A stretch of DNA of 64,000 nucleotides from Sphingobacteriales bacterium (GTDB taxonomy: Bacteria > Bacteroidota > Bacteroidia > Chitinophagales > CAIOSU01). Below the pieces are notes generated by a model, which made no database searches, had not been told where the DNA came from, and saw nothing but the letters and a program-made list of their open reading frames with translations. Each line of letters begins with the position of its first letter. Positions within the stretch are counted from its first letter, which is position 1. The position numbers and the translations under genes were made by a program. This document shows, piece after piece, positions 34,503 to 40,897 of the stretch. The stretch lies in the NCBI GenBank assembly GCA_027486795.1, contig JAIXOI010000027.1:1-64000 (forward strand). Direction: 5' to 3'.

Positions 34503-34748
34503 ATATATTACCGCAAACATGCGCTGGAACAGATACAACTCCGCGGTATTACGGAGCAAATGGTAGTTGATACCATAGCAAATGCTGAAAAGGATAGCAT
34601 GCAGGATAATGAAGTAAGAATTTATCAAAAACTGCTCACATTTGGGGTGGATAGTAACTTTTTGTTGCGGGTTTTCGTTAATACCGAAAAGTTGCCTCCA
34701 CAAGTGATAACCGTTTACAGAACTTCAAAATTAGATAAGTACGCATGA
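34503..34748 (+). CDS. DUF4258 family protein with unresolved start
   Basis: Reading the frame upstream of its first ATG (34560) yields YYRKHALEQIQLRGITEQMV from 34506, the conserved N-terminus of DUF4258 (HALxQxxxRGI). The protein continues to the family ending FLLRVFVNTEKLPPQVITVY, then RTSKLDKY. No ATG, GTG or TTG occurs between the in-frame stop at 34464 and 34560. So either an unusual codon is used (ATA 34503 is the placeholder here), the 5' end has been lost, or the shorter protein is made. The stop overlaps the next start (ATGA). Small DUF4258 proteins paired with DUF2283 have been suggested as toxin-antitoxin-like modules; unproven. Confidence 0.6.
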   Translation: MYYRKHALEQIQLRGITEQMVVDTIANAEKDSMQDNEVRIYQKLLTFGVDSNFLLRVFVNTEKLPPQVITVYRTSKLDKYA

Positions 34749-34939
34749 AAATAAAATACGACCAAGAAAGCGATATACTGTACATCTCGCTTAGCGACGA
34801 GGCGGTGTTTGAAAGCGATGAAAACAAACCAGGTATAATTTTAGATTACTCCAACGAGGGGAAAATAGTGGGCATCGAGATCCTTAAGGCCTCTAAACAA
34901 ATACCTCAGCCTTTGAAAGTAGAATATGAAGTAGCTTAA
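34745..34939 (+). CDS. DUF2283 family protein
   Basis: A 64-residue protein that is all DUF2283: MKIKYDQESDILYISLSDEA, then GIILDYSNEGKIVGIEILKA. Overlaps the DUF4258 gene by four bases (ATGA), so translation is coupled. Probably the partner or antitoxin-like half of the pair; the function is not known. Confidence 0.85.
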   Translation: MKIKYDQESDILYISLSDEAVFESDENKPGIILDYSNEGKIVGIEILKASKQIPQPLKVEYEVA

Positions 34940-35031
34940 GCTTTTGGCTAAGGGCATAAATAGTAACACATTACTTGTTGGAGGATTTAAATTGATTGTT
35001 GACCAACACCCCCACTCGTCCTCCCCCACTA

Positions 35032-35076
35032 GTCCTCGTCTTATTTGACGAGGATGAAACGGACACAGCGTCTTCA
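35032..35076. repeat. Dispersed repeat, copy 1 (GTCCTC...GACGAG...CGTCTTCA)
   Basis: A 45-base element containing a hairpin (TCCTCGTC, six bases, GACGAGGA). It aligns with 38485-38528 at roughly four of five positions, sharing TTTGACGAG, CGGACAC and CGTCTTCA. Confidence 0.5.
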
Positions 35077-35094
35077 GACGCCCGAATAACCCCC

Positions 35095-35913
35095 TTACAT
35101 CCCCACACTCACCATTATCCCGTGCATTTCTTGCTGAATTTCCTCAGCGGCGGCGCGGGCTTTGGCGGCTATGTCGGTGGCACTGTTGCTAGCGAAAATG
35201 ATGCTGCGGCTAGCTGCCACTAGCAAGCCCACTTTATCGTTCAGTCCGTATTTACATACTTCGCCTAAGTCGCCGCCCTGCGCGCCGATGCCGGGTACTA
35301 GCAGGAAGTTATGGGGTGCGTGCTTGCGCACAGTAGCAAACATTTCGGGGTGGGTGGCTCCTACTACAAACATGGTATTTTCGGCAGTGCCCCAAGTATT
35401 GCCCGCCTTCAGTACCTGCTCAAAAAAGTTGAGTCCGTCGGCTTGCAGCATTTGTAGGTCTTGGCTGCCAGGGTTGCTGGTAAGCCCCAACAAAATGGCC
35501 CACTTGCCTGGGTACTCCAAGTAAGGCGTTACGCTATCGTGCCCCATGTATGGCGAAAGGGTAATGGCATCGCAGCTTAGCGTTTTAAAGAACGCCTCGG
35601 CATACATGCGGCTGGTGTTGCCAATGTCGCCCCGCTTGGCATCGGCCAGCTTAAATAGGCCATCAGGCATGTATTCCAGCGTTTTGCGCATGCTCTCCCA
35701 ACCTTTGGCGCCATGCGCTTCGTAAAAGGCTGTATTCAGTTTGTAGCCTACACACAAATCGTGCGTGGCATCAATTATCATTTTGTTGTACTCGTATATA
35801 GGGTCTTCCATGGCACGGTACTCGGCGGGCAGCTTGGCAAGTTCGGTATCCAGCCCAACTAACAGGAACGAACGTTTCTCGGTAATCTGCTCAAAAAGTT
35901 GTTGGCTGGTCAT
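35095..35913 (-). CDS. pyrF: Orotidine 5'-phosphate decarboxylase
   Basis: Final step of UMP synthesis. The 272-residue protein, read from the ATG at 35913 (MTSQQLFEQITEKRSFLLVG), is of the longer PyrF type 2 class. Motifs: LLVGLDTELAKLP, CVGYKLNTAFYEAHGAKGWE, the catalytic block GLFKLADAKRGDIGNTSRMY with the Asp-Ala-Lys-Arg-Gly-Asp core, DAITLSPYMGHDSVTPYL, LVPGIGAQGGDLGEV, and ASRSIIFAS near the end. The longer frame to 35964 would run into microrepeats. A TATTTTTG box lies 16 bases upstream. Monocistronic. Confidence 0.96.
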   Translation of the reverse strand: MTSQQLFEQITEKRSFLLVGLDTELAKLPAEYRAMEDPIYEYNKMIIDATHDLCVGYKLNTAFYEAHGAKGWESMRKTLEYMPDGLFKLADAKRGDIGNTSRMYAEAFFKTLSCDAITLSPYMGHDSVTPYLEYPGKWAILLGLTSNPGSQDLQMLQADGLNFFEQVLKAGNTWGTAENTMFVVGATHPEMFATVRKHAPHNFLLVPGIGAQGGDLGEVCKYGLNDKVGLLVAASRSIIFASNSATDIAAKARAAAEEIQQEMHGIMVSVGM

Positions 35914-35929
35914 GGGGGGTGGTTTGTGG

Positions 35930-35937
35930 CAAAAATA
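35930..35937 (-). promoter_or_regulatory. -7 promoter box (TATTTTTG) of pyrF
   Basis: Minus-strand TATTTTTG matches TAnnTTTG exactly, 16 bases before the ATG. Directly upstream lies the GTGGACTGTGGACCG microrepeat. Confidence 0.55.
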
Positions 35938-35943
35938 AGGAAA

Positions 35944-36150
35944 AGTCCACGGTCCACAGTCCACAGTCCACGGTAAAAAATTGTTATTGGTTATTGGTTG
36001 ATTGGTTATTGCTCAAGGGTCGACAATCAAAGTCGACGGCAAAATTGTTATTGGGATAATCTAGTGATTACTTTCTAATTCCATTTAAAGAATCCGCGAA
36101 ACTTCGATTATTTTTGTCTGTAGACTGTCGACTGTGGTCAGTGGTCCAAA
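35944..36150. repeat. Microrepeats between pyrF and the disordered-tail membrane protein
   Basis: GTCCACGGTCCACAGTCCAC with a further ACAGTCCACGG copy, then TTGTTATTGGTTATTGGTTG at about 35980-36010, and on the far side GTAGACTGTCGACTGTGG at 36119-36136. The first and last blocks share words with 7347-7375 and 28407-28455. Confidence 0.55.
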
Positions 36151-36171
36151 AAAAAGTCCTAATTTCATTGC

Positions 36172-36780
36172 ATGGAATTCAAAGTGCTCTTCTATATTAT
36201 CATTGGTGTCATCTTCGTTGGGTCGAAGATATACCAAGGTATTAAGAAGGCCAATGAAGAGCTGGAACAGCGCCAAAAGGAAAATGCCAATGCCCCTCGG
36301 CCACAGCCAACGGAAAGGGAGAGGAAAGCCCCCGAAACTATACCCGACCCATGGACTGCCCCAAAACCAGCGCAGAAACGAACAATGGCCACTGAACCTA
36401 GGCGCGTAAGCAAGCAAAAAACCATTGAGGAAATACTGGAGGAAATGACCCGCCAGTACGAAAAACCGAACGCGCCTGCGCCTACCCCAGCACCTAAGCA
36501 AAAACCTAAACCAGCACCTGCGCCCGTATACGACCAGTTAGACCAACCGTACCCTACCGAAGACAACCCATATAGCAGTATAGAGAAACTATCTATCAGG
36601 CCCGGTCAGAAGGACTATGCGTTCGACGACTCAATGGCCATGAGCGGACTTACCAGAAAAGACTACCACAACATTCTGGAAGAAGATGATGTGTTAGACA
36701 AACAAGAATCGCTTTACGAGAATTTCAACCCCCGCGAGGCCATTAAATACGCAACCTTGCTCGAGCGCAAATACCAGTAA
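36172..36780 (+). CDS. Single-pass membrane protein with Pro/Lys-rich disordered tail
   Basis: A 202-residue protein: one N-terminal TM helix at about 4-20 (FKVLFYIIIGVIFVGSKIYQ), then a charged, low-complexity region with many Pro, Lys and Gln (for example APAPTPAPKQKPKPAPAPVY), and a C-terminal Asp/Glu-rich part with a short helix ending YATLLERKYQ. No known domain. The C-terminal NPREAIKYATLL motif recurs in small Bacteroidota membrane proteins, which hints at a conserved interaction site. Confidence 0.65.
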   Translation: MEFKVLFYIIIGVIFVGSKIYQGIKKANEELEQRQKENANAPRPQPTERERKAPETIPDPWTAPKPAQKRTMATEPRRVSKQKTIEEILEEMTRQYEKPNAPAPTPAPKQKPKPAPAPVYDQLDQPYPTEDNPYSSIEKLSIRPGQKDYAFDDSMAMSGLTRKDYHNILEEDDVLDKQESLYENFNPREAIKYATLLERKYQ

Positions 36781-36884
36781 CCCACGTTAGCACAGCCTTT
36801 TAGTAGTATTCCACATATCCACAAGCGCATACTGAACAATATGCCCATTTCGTTTATTACCTTAGGGAACATATTGCGCGCAAC

Positions 36885-37436
36885 ATGAAAATCTATACCC
36901 GAAAAGGTGATAAGGGAAAAACATCCTTAATTGGCGGTACCCGTGTACCTAAGCACCACATGCGGATAGAGGCTTATGGCACGGTAGATGAGCTAAACTC
37001 GTGGTTGGGCGTAATACGCGACATGACCGCCAACGATGCCGTAAAGACTTTGTTGAAAGAGATACAAGACCGCTTGTTTACCGTAGGCTCGGCATTGGCC
37101 GCCGAACCCGAGCACAGCAAAATGATACTGCCCGATCTAAAGCCAGCCGATGTGGAAACCCTAGAGCTGGACATAGACCGCATGAACGAAACCTTACCTG
37201 AGTTGAAAAACTTTATTTTGCCGGGCGGGCACCTTGCTGCTAGCTACTGCCATGTGGCACGTTGCGTATGCCGCCGCGCCGAGCGTTTGATTGTGGATTT
37301 ATCGGAAAAAGATATGGTAGATGCCCTCGTAATACAATATATGAACCGCCTTAGCGACCATTTGTTTGTTTTGTCACGTTATTTAGCGCACAACGATGGA
37401 GCAGAAGAGATAACTTGGGCGCCACGTAAAAGCTAG
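36885..37436 (+). CDS. PduO-type cob(I)alamin adenosyltransferase
   Basis: Transfers the adenosyl group of ATP to cob(I)alamin to make coenzyme B12. The 183-residue protein opens with MKIYTRKGDKGKTSLIGGTR, the ATP-binding start of the PduO family. RIEAYGTVDELNSWLGVIRD and GGHLAASYCHVARCVCRRAE, ending RRAERL, are the family signatures; the conserved Arg/Glu pair and the C-terminal NRLSDHLFVLSRYLA are present. Length is typical of the stand-alone enzyme. TACCTTAG at about 36859 may be its -7 box. No cobalamin-dependent mutase gene is adjacent. Confidence 0.95.
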   Translation: MKIYTRKGDKGKTSLIGGTRVPKHHMRIEAYGTVDELNSWLGVIRDMTANDAVKTLLKEIQDRLFTVGSALAAEPEHSKMILPDLKPADVETLELDIDRMNETLPELKNFILPGGHLAASYCHVARCVCRRAERLIVDLSEKDMVDALVIQYMNRLSDHLFVLSRYLAHNDGAEEITWAPRKS

Positions 37437-37494
37437 TGGCACAAGGGTTTATAATATATTTTCGTAGGCCGAAACTTTTTAGCGCCGCTTACGT

Positions 37495-37524
37495 TTTGAC
37501 AGACTGAGAATAATTCTATATTTG
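37495..37524 (+). promoter_or_regulatory. Complete Bacteroidota promoter of the DUF2795 gene
   Basis: TTTG at 37495-37498 and TATATTTG at 37517-37524, 18 bases apart: a full match to the -33/-7 consensus. The start codon follows 25 bases later. Confidence 0.75.
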
Positions 37525-37549
37525 CACCTTAATTAAAAACAGGTTCACT

Positions 37550-37771
37550 ATGTACTGGACACTTGAGCTTGCCTCACATTTGGAAGATGCACCTTGGCCG
37601 TCAACTAAAGACGAGCTAATTGATTATGCTATCCGCTCTGGCGCACCTATCGAGGTAATCGAGAACCTGCAAGAGCTTGAAGACGAAGGCGAAATTTATG
37701 AAGGTATTGAGGACATTTGGCCCGATTACCCTACTAGCGACGACTTTTTCTTTAACGAAGACGAATACTAA
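37550..37771 (+). CDS. DUF2795 domain protein
   Basis: A 73-residue acidic cytoplasmic protein that is entirely DUF2795-like: MYWTLELASHLEDAPWPSTK, then DELIDYAIRSGAPIEVIENL, then an Asp/Glu-rich end with DDFFFNEDEY. Highly conserved small proteins of this kind are widespread in Bacteroidota, function unknown. The strongest promoter of the window stands in front of it, which suggests high expression. Confidence 0.85.
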   Translation: MYWTLELASHLEDAPWPSTKDELIDYAIRSGAPIEVIENLQELEDEGEIYEGIEDIWPDYPTSDDFFFNEDEY

Positions 37772-37778
37772 GGTAGAG

Positions 37779-37886
37779 AACAGATATAAGATGAAAGATG
37801 TGAATCGTTAAACTGTTTCTTTTCTATCTGTGATTTGCTATCTGTTGTTTATAATCTGTCATCTGTTATCTCATATCTGTTGTTGT
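37779..37886. repeat. ATCTGTTATC-type microrepeats upstream of folB
   Basis: At least seven variants of a ten-base word (CTATCTGTGATTTGCTATC, TAATCTGTCATCTGTTATC, CATATCTGTTGTTG), with the folB start codon in the last one. Shares TATCTGTGATTT with 6015-6035. Confidence 0.6.
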
Positions 37887-37887
37887 T

Positions 37888-38247
37888 TTGGGAATCATTG
37901 CACTTGAAGGATTGAGCTTTTTTGCACACCACGGGTACTACCCGCAGGAGCGAGAAGTGGGCAATCGTTTCAGGATTGATGTATACCTTGAAGCTGATTT
38001 TAGCGAAGCTGCCCAACACGATAACCTGGAAGGCACCATAAACTACGAAGTGGTATATAAACTGGTAAAAGGGGTGATGGAAGGCAGCAAGCAATATTTG
38101 CTCGAAAGGCTAGCACAGCGCATTATAGATGCCTCGGCCGATAGGTATAAGGAACTAAAGTGGATGCGAGTGCGTATAAGCAAACTGAACCCACCAATAG
38201 CCGGCGATATTGAGCGGGTATATGTAGAGTTGGAAAAAACATTTTAG
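37888..38247 (+). CDS. folB: Dihydroneopterin aldolase
   Basis: Converts dihydroneopterin to 6-hydroxymethyl-dihydropterin plus glycolaldehyde in folate synthesis. The 119-residue protein is complete: GIIALEGLSFFAHHGYYPQE carries the substrate-binding His/Tyr stretch, REVGNRFRIDVYLEADF and GTINYEVVYKLV follow with the conserved Tyr-Glu, ERLAQRIIDA is the dimer-interface helix and KLNPPIAGDIERVYVEL holds the catalytic-type Lys. The start is TTG at 37888, within the microrepeat. No ATG upstream is in frame with a sensible N-terminus. Confidence 0.93.
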   Translation: MGIIALEGLSFFAHHGYYPQEREVGNRFRIDVYLEADFSEAAQHDNLEGTINYEVVYKLVKGVMEGSKQYLLERLAQRIIDASADRYKELKWMRVRISKLNPPIAGDIERVYVELEKTF

Positions 38248-38307
38248 GATTTTTGGGCGCTGGTTGTAAAAACGCGCAAATTTTGTACATTTGCTGACCC
38301 AATATAG

Positions 38308-38378
38308 GGTCGGGTGGCCGAGTGGCTAGGCAGAGCTCTGCAAAAGCTCGTACAGCGGTTCGAATCCGCTCCCGACCT
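38308..38378 (+). tRNA. tRNA-Cys (anticodon GCA)
   Basis: A 71-base cloverleaf: acceptor GGTCGGG pairs with CCCGACC, D arm GCCGAGTGGCTAGGC, anticodon stem GAGCT/AGCTC with loop CTGCAAA (anticodon GCA), T arm GCGG-TTCGAAT-CCGC. No CCA is encoded. 17 bases downstream of its end is a terminator. Confidence 0.95.
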
Positions 38379-38394
38379 CGCATTAATTTGCCAG

Positions 38395-38431
38395 AACCCT
38401 GACGCTCACTGAGTTGTCGGGGTTTTTATTT
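38395..38431 (+). terminator. Terminator after tRNA-Cys
   Basis: AACCCTGAC pairs with GTCGGGGTT (one G-T pair), followed by TTTATTTT. Confidence 0.75.
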
Positions 38432-38484
38432 TCGGGGTATGGTGGTATTTTGGGGCATGCTTTGCCGCTTAAAAAGTAGCTCCC

Positions 38485-38528
38485 GTCCTCCTTCTTTTGA
38501 CGAGTACGAATCGGACACCACGTCTTCA
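38485..38528. repeat. Dispersed repeat, copy 2
   Basis: A 44-base stretch related to 35032-35076 (shared TTTGACGAG, CGGACAC, CGTCTTCA). Beyond it, 38600-38616 holds a small TCTCGTTT/AACGAGA hairpin. The remaining gap to 38842 is A/T-rich and holds only the operator-like motif. Confidence 0.5.
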
Positions 38529-38720
38529 ACCTGTCCAGCCTCAAGCGGAGACGCCGGTGCAATGCATACTTTTGCCCCCAATCGTACCAATCTCTCGTTT
38601 CAAACGAGACTAAGCTTGACACACTGCTTACTTTCAGCATTCTGCTAAAAAATCAACCTTAATCTTCAGCAGCCGGCAAATGCGCCTTTTAATAGTATAA
38701 ATTAAAACAAAATTTAAATT

Positions 38721-38734
38721 ACCTAAACTTAGGT
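38721..38734. promoter_or_regulatory. Candidate operator ACCTAA-AC-TTAGGT, site 1
   Basis: Six-base inverted arms with two-base centre, 109 bases upstream of the first gene of the surface-protein run. Related sites lie before the kinase (48266) and the response regulator (50444). Further TAGGTAA and TTAGG words follow within 20 bases. Confidence 0.45.
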
Positions 38735-38842
38735 ATAGGTAACATTAGGGTGAAACATAATTTTACCGTCAGAAATTATTATATAAATCCCTTTTTGTTA
38801 AGGCTAATTATTGGCTAAATATACTTTAAATCCGGCACGGTT

Positions 38843-40273
38843 ATGCGTATTCTTAAATTGCCGTTAATAGCAATAGCTTTAGTGCTTGCAGCAAACTGCC
38901 TGCCATTGATGGCACAAACAGTACCCCAAGCCTTCAATTACCAAGCCGTGGTGCGCAATGCCGCCGGGCAAGTGGCAGCCAACCAAGTAGTGGCCATACG
39001 TGCCAGTATACTTGAAACCAGCGTGGGCGGAACCGCACTATACACCGAAACCCACCTGCCTACTACCAATGCTTTTGGCTTGGCCAATTTGGCAATTGGC
39101 AATGGTAGTGTGGTCTCAGGCGATTTTACTTCCATTGCTTGGGGTAGCTCGGAAAAATACTTAAAAGTAGAAATAGATGTAAATGGCGGCAGTAACTATA
39201 TAACTGTGAGCACTACTCAACTATTGAGCGTTCCTTATGCGCTGTACGCTGAAACCAGCGGAACTCCTGGTGCTACAGGTGCTACAGGTGCTACCGGTGC
39301 TACCGGCGCCAGTGGCGCTACTGGCGCTGCGGGTGCAACTGGAGCAACTGGAGCAACAGGTTCGTTTACACCAACTGGCTCAAATGGTTTAACTGTAAGG
39401 CATAATGGCTTGAACTGGGTAAGTTCCATTTTGTTAACAAATGATGGAAACCGTATTGGTATAAATACTACTGCTCCTGTTTCAACACTGCATGTTAAAG
39501 ACAGTTCGGTTGTTTTCGGAGGTTTTAATATTTTACCATTTTCAGGGTTGGCTCATATAGTATCATCGTCATATGTGCCGAAGCCGTCCCCATTTACATC
39601 GGGTATTGGCATGATGTGGTATGCCGAGAAAGCAGCTTTTAGGGTTGGAGGCCATATTGGCGCTAATTCAAGTTTTTCCACCAACGAAATCGGGTACTAT
39701 TCGTTTTCCTCGGGCTTTGGAGCCAAGGCAAAAGGCAGTTGGTCGTTCGCCAGCGGATTTAATTCGCAAGCTTCTGGATGGGGGGCTTCGGCGCTAGGGG
39801 TAGAAGTAAGTGCACCCAGCTATGGGGAAGTGGCAGTAGGTAATTGGAACACCACCTATACCCCTACTAGCCCTAACAGTTTTAATGAAACTGATAGGGC
39901 TTTCGTTGTAGGCAATGGCAGCGGGTCCGGGCCATCGGCGTATAGCGATGCACTAACCGTAATGAAAAACGGCGAGGTTAAAATTGGAAACAACGGCACA
40001 TTTTTCACCAACCTACAAGAAGGGGAGTTTATTGCAGGTTCTAGCAGCACTGTAACCAAAGAAGTCATTATTCCGCTTCCTTCAAATTTCCCAAGTACCA
40101 CCCCCGTAAGGGTAATAGTGCAGCCCGTGGGTGGAGGTCCAAACCTTACAGACGAATTTATTGTGACCGTAAAAAATGCTAGAAACGATATGATTGTAGT
40201 GATGGTTCGGCGCATAGATGCAAATAGCGGCTGGGGGCAACAACTAAAGCTGCACTGGATGGCTTGGCAGTAA
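38843..40273 (+). CDS. Secreted collagen-like fibre protein with YadA-like head repeats
   Basis: A 476-residue exported protein (signal peptide ending PLMAQ, residue 25). Residues 27-135 are a beta domain common at the N-terminus of Bacteroidota tail-fibre-like proteins (FNYQAVVRNAAGQVAANQVV). Residues 141-172 are Gly-Xaa-Thr/Ala/Ser repeats (GATGATGATGATGASGATGA), a collagen-like triple-helix stretch. A middle region has YadA-head-type units (SSGFGAKAKGSWSFASGFNS, then QASGWGASALGVEVS). The C-terminal 90 residues form another beta domain. Probably a trimeric surface fibre. No T9SS sorting domain was seen. First gene of a run that continues to 48135. Confidence 0.72.
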   Translation: MRILKLPLIAIALVLAANCLPLMAQTVPQAFNYQAVVRNAAGQVAANQVVAIRASILETSVGGTALYTETHLPTTNAFGLANLAIGNGSVVSGDFTSIAWGSSEKYLKVEIDVNGGSNYITVSTTQLLSVPYALYAETSGTPGATGATGATGATGASGATGAAGATGATGATGSFTPTGSNGLTVRHNGLNWVSSILLTNDGNRIGINTTAPVSTLHVKDSSVVFGGFNILPFSGLAHIVSSSYVPKPSPFTSGIGMMWYAEKAAFRVGGHIGANSSFSTNEIGYYSFSSGFGAKAKGSWSFASGFNSQASGWGASALGVEVSAPSYGEVAVGNWNTTYTPTSPNSFNETDRAFVVGNGSGSGPSAYSDALTVMKNGEVKIGNNGTFFTNLQEGEFIAGSSSTVTKEVIIPLPSNFPSTTPVRVIVQPVGGGPNLTDEFIVTVKNARNDMIVVMVRRIDANSGWGQQLKLHWMAWQ

Positions 40274-40320
40274 CGAATTGAATGTTAAACAATATTAAAC
40301 TTAATAAACAAACACAAACT

Positions 40321-40875
40321 ATGAAGCTTAACCTACTAATATTGGCAATGGCCATGAGCGGCCTGTTTACACTTCAATCATGCGAGAAAGAAGTGCCCGA
40401 AGTGGATACTGAGCAACCTAGCCTTTCCGTAACTATACGTGGCCCTGGTATTACCCGTACCGTAACCGATTTGGATGCCGACAGGTATCAATTTAATTTA
40501 GCTTATGGCGTAGAATATGATTTGATTATTAGCATTGGCGATACCGGTGGCTGCAAAGAGCTGCACGCCCAAGTGTTTCAAGATATGAACCCGACGGAAT
40601 TCACCTCCCTTATTTCGGGCAGGGAAGTTACCCGTAGAAATCTGGGCATTAGCACCTATTTTGATTTGGTAAACACCGGTGCCCCGCTTAGCGGCCTTTC
40701 TATGACTGGCTCCATTATACTACCACAAATACCGCAAGGCCAAGGTATATCGTACAGTGTTTATGTGTATGGCAGCGACTACGGTGGGCAGGGTGGCCGA
40801 CCCAACCAAAACAGCCTTTCGCTTAATATATTCTCAGAGGGCGGCGTAAACCCTGGTGTTATTGAGCTTTATTGA
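40321..40875 (+). CDS. Exported lipoprotein of the surface run
   Basis: A 184-residue lipoprotein from the ATG at 40321 (MKLNLLILAMAMSGLFTLQS, then Cys21). The mature domain looks like an all-beta fold without recognised family: PSLSVTIRGPGITRTVTDLD, then LAYGVEYDLIISIGDTGGCK and an NSLSLNIFSEGG end. Unknown function. It lies 47 bases after the fibre gene and 22 bases before the next start. Confidence 0.6.
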   Translation: MKLNLLILAMAMSGLFTLQSCEKEVPEVDTEQPSLSVTIRGPGITRTVTDLDADRYQFNLAYGVEYDLIISIGDTGGCKELHAQVFQDMNPTEFTSLISGREVTRRNLGISTYFDLVNTGAPLSGLSMTGSIILPQIPQGQGISYSVYVYGSDYGGQGGRPNQNSLSLNIFSEGGVNPGVIELY

Positions 40876-40897
40876 AAATACAAACCCTTATACTTTA

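Noticed and set aside
39262-39362. Short tandem units GGTGCTACA that could suggest a CRISPR or simple repeat
   Set aside because: They are nine-base codon repeats encoding the Gly-Ala-Thr collagen-like stretch; there are no spacers.
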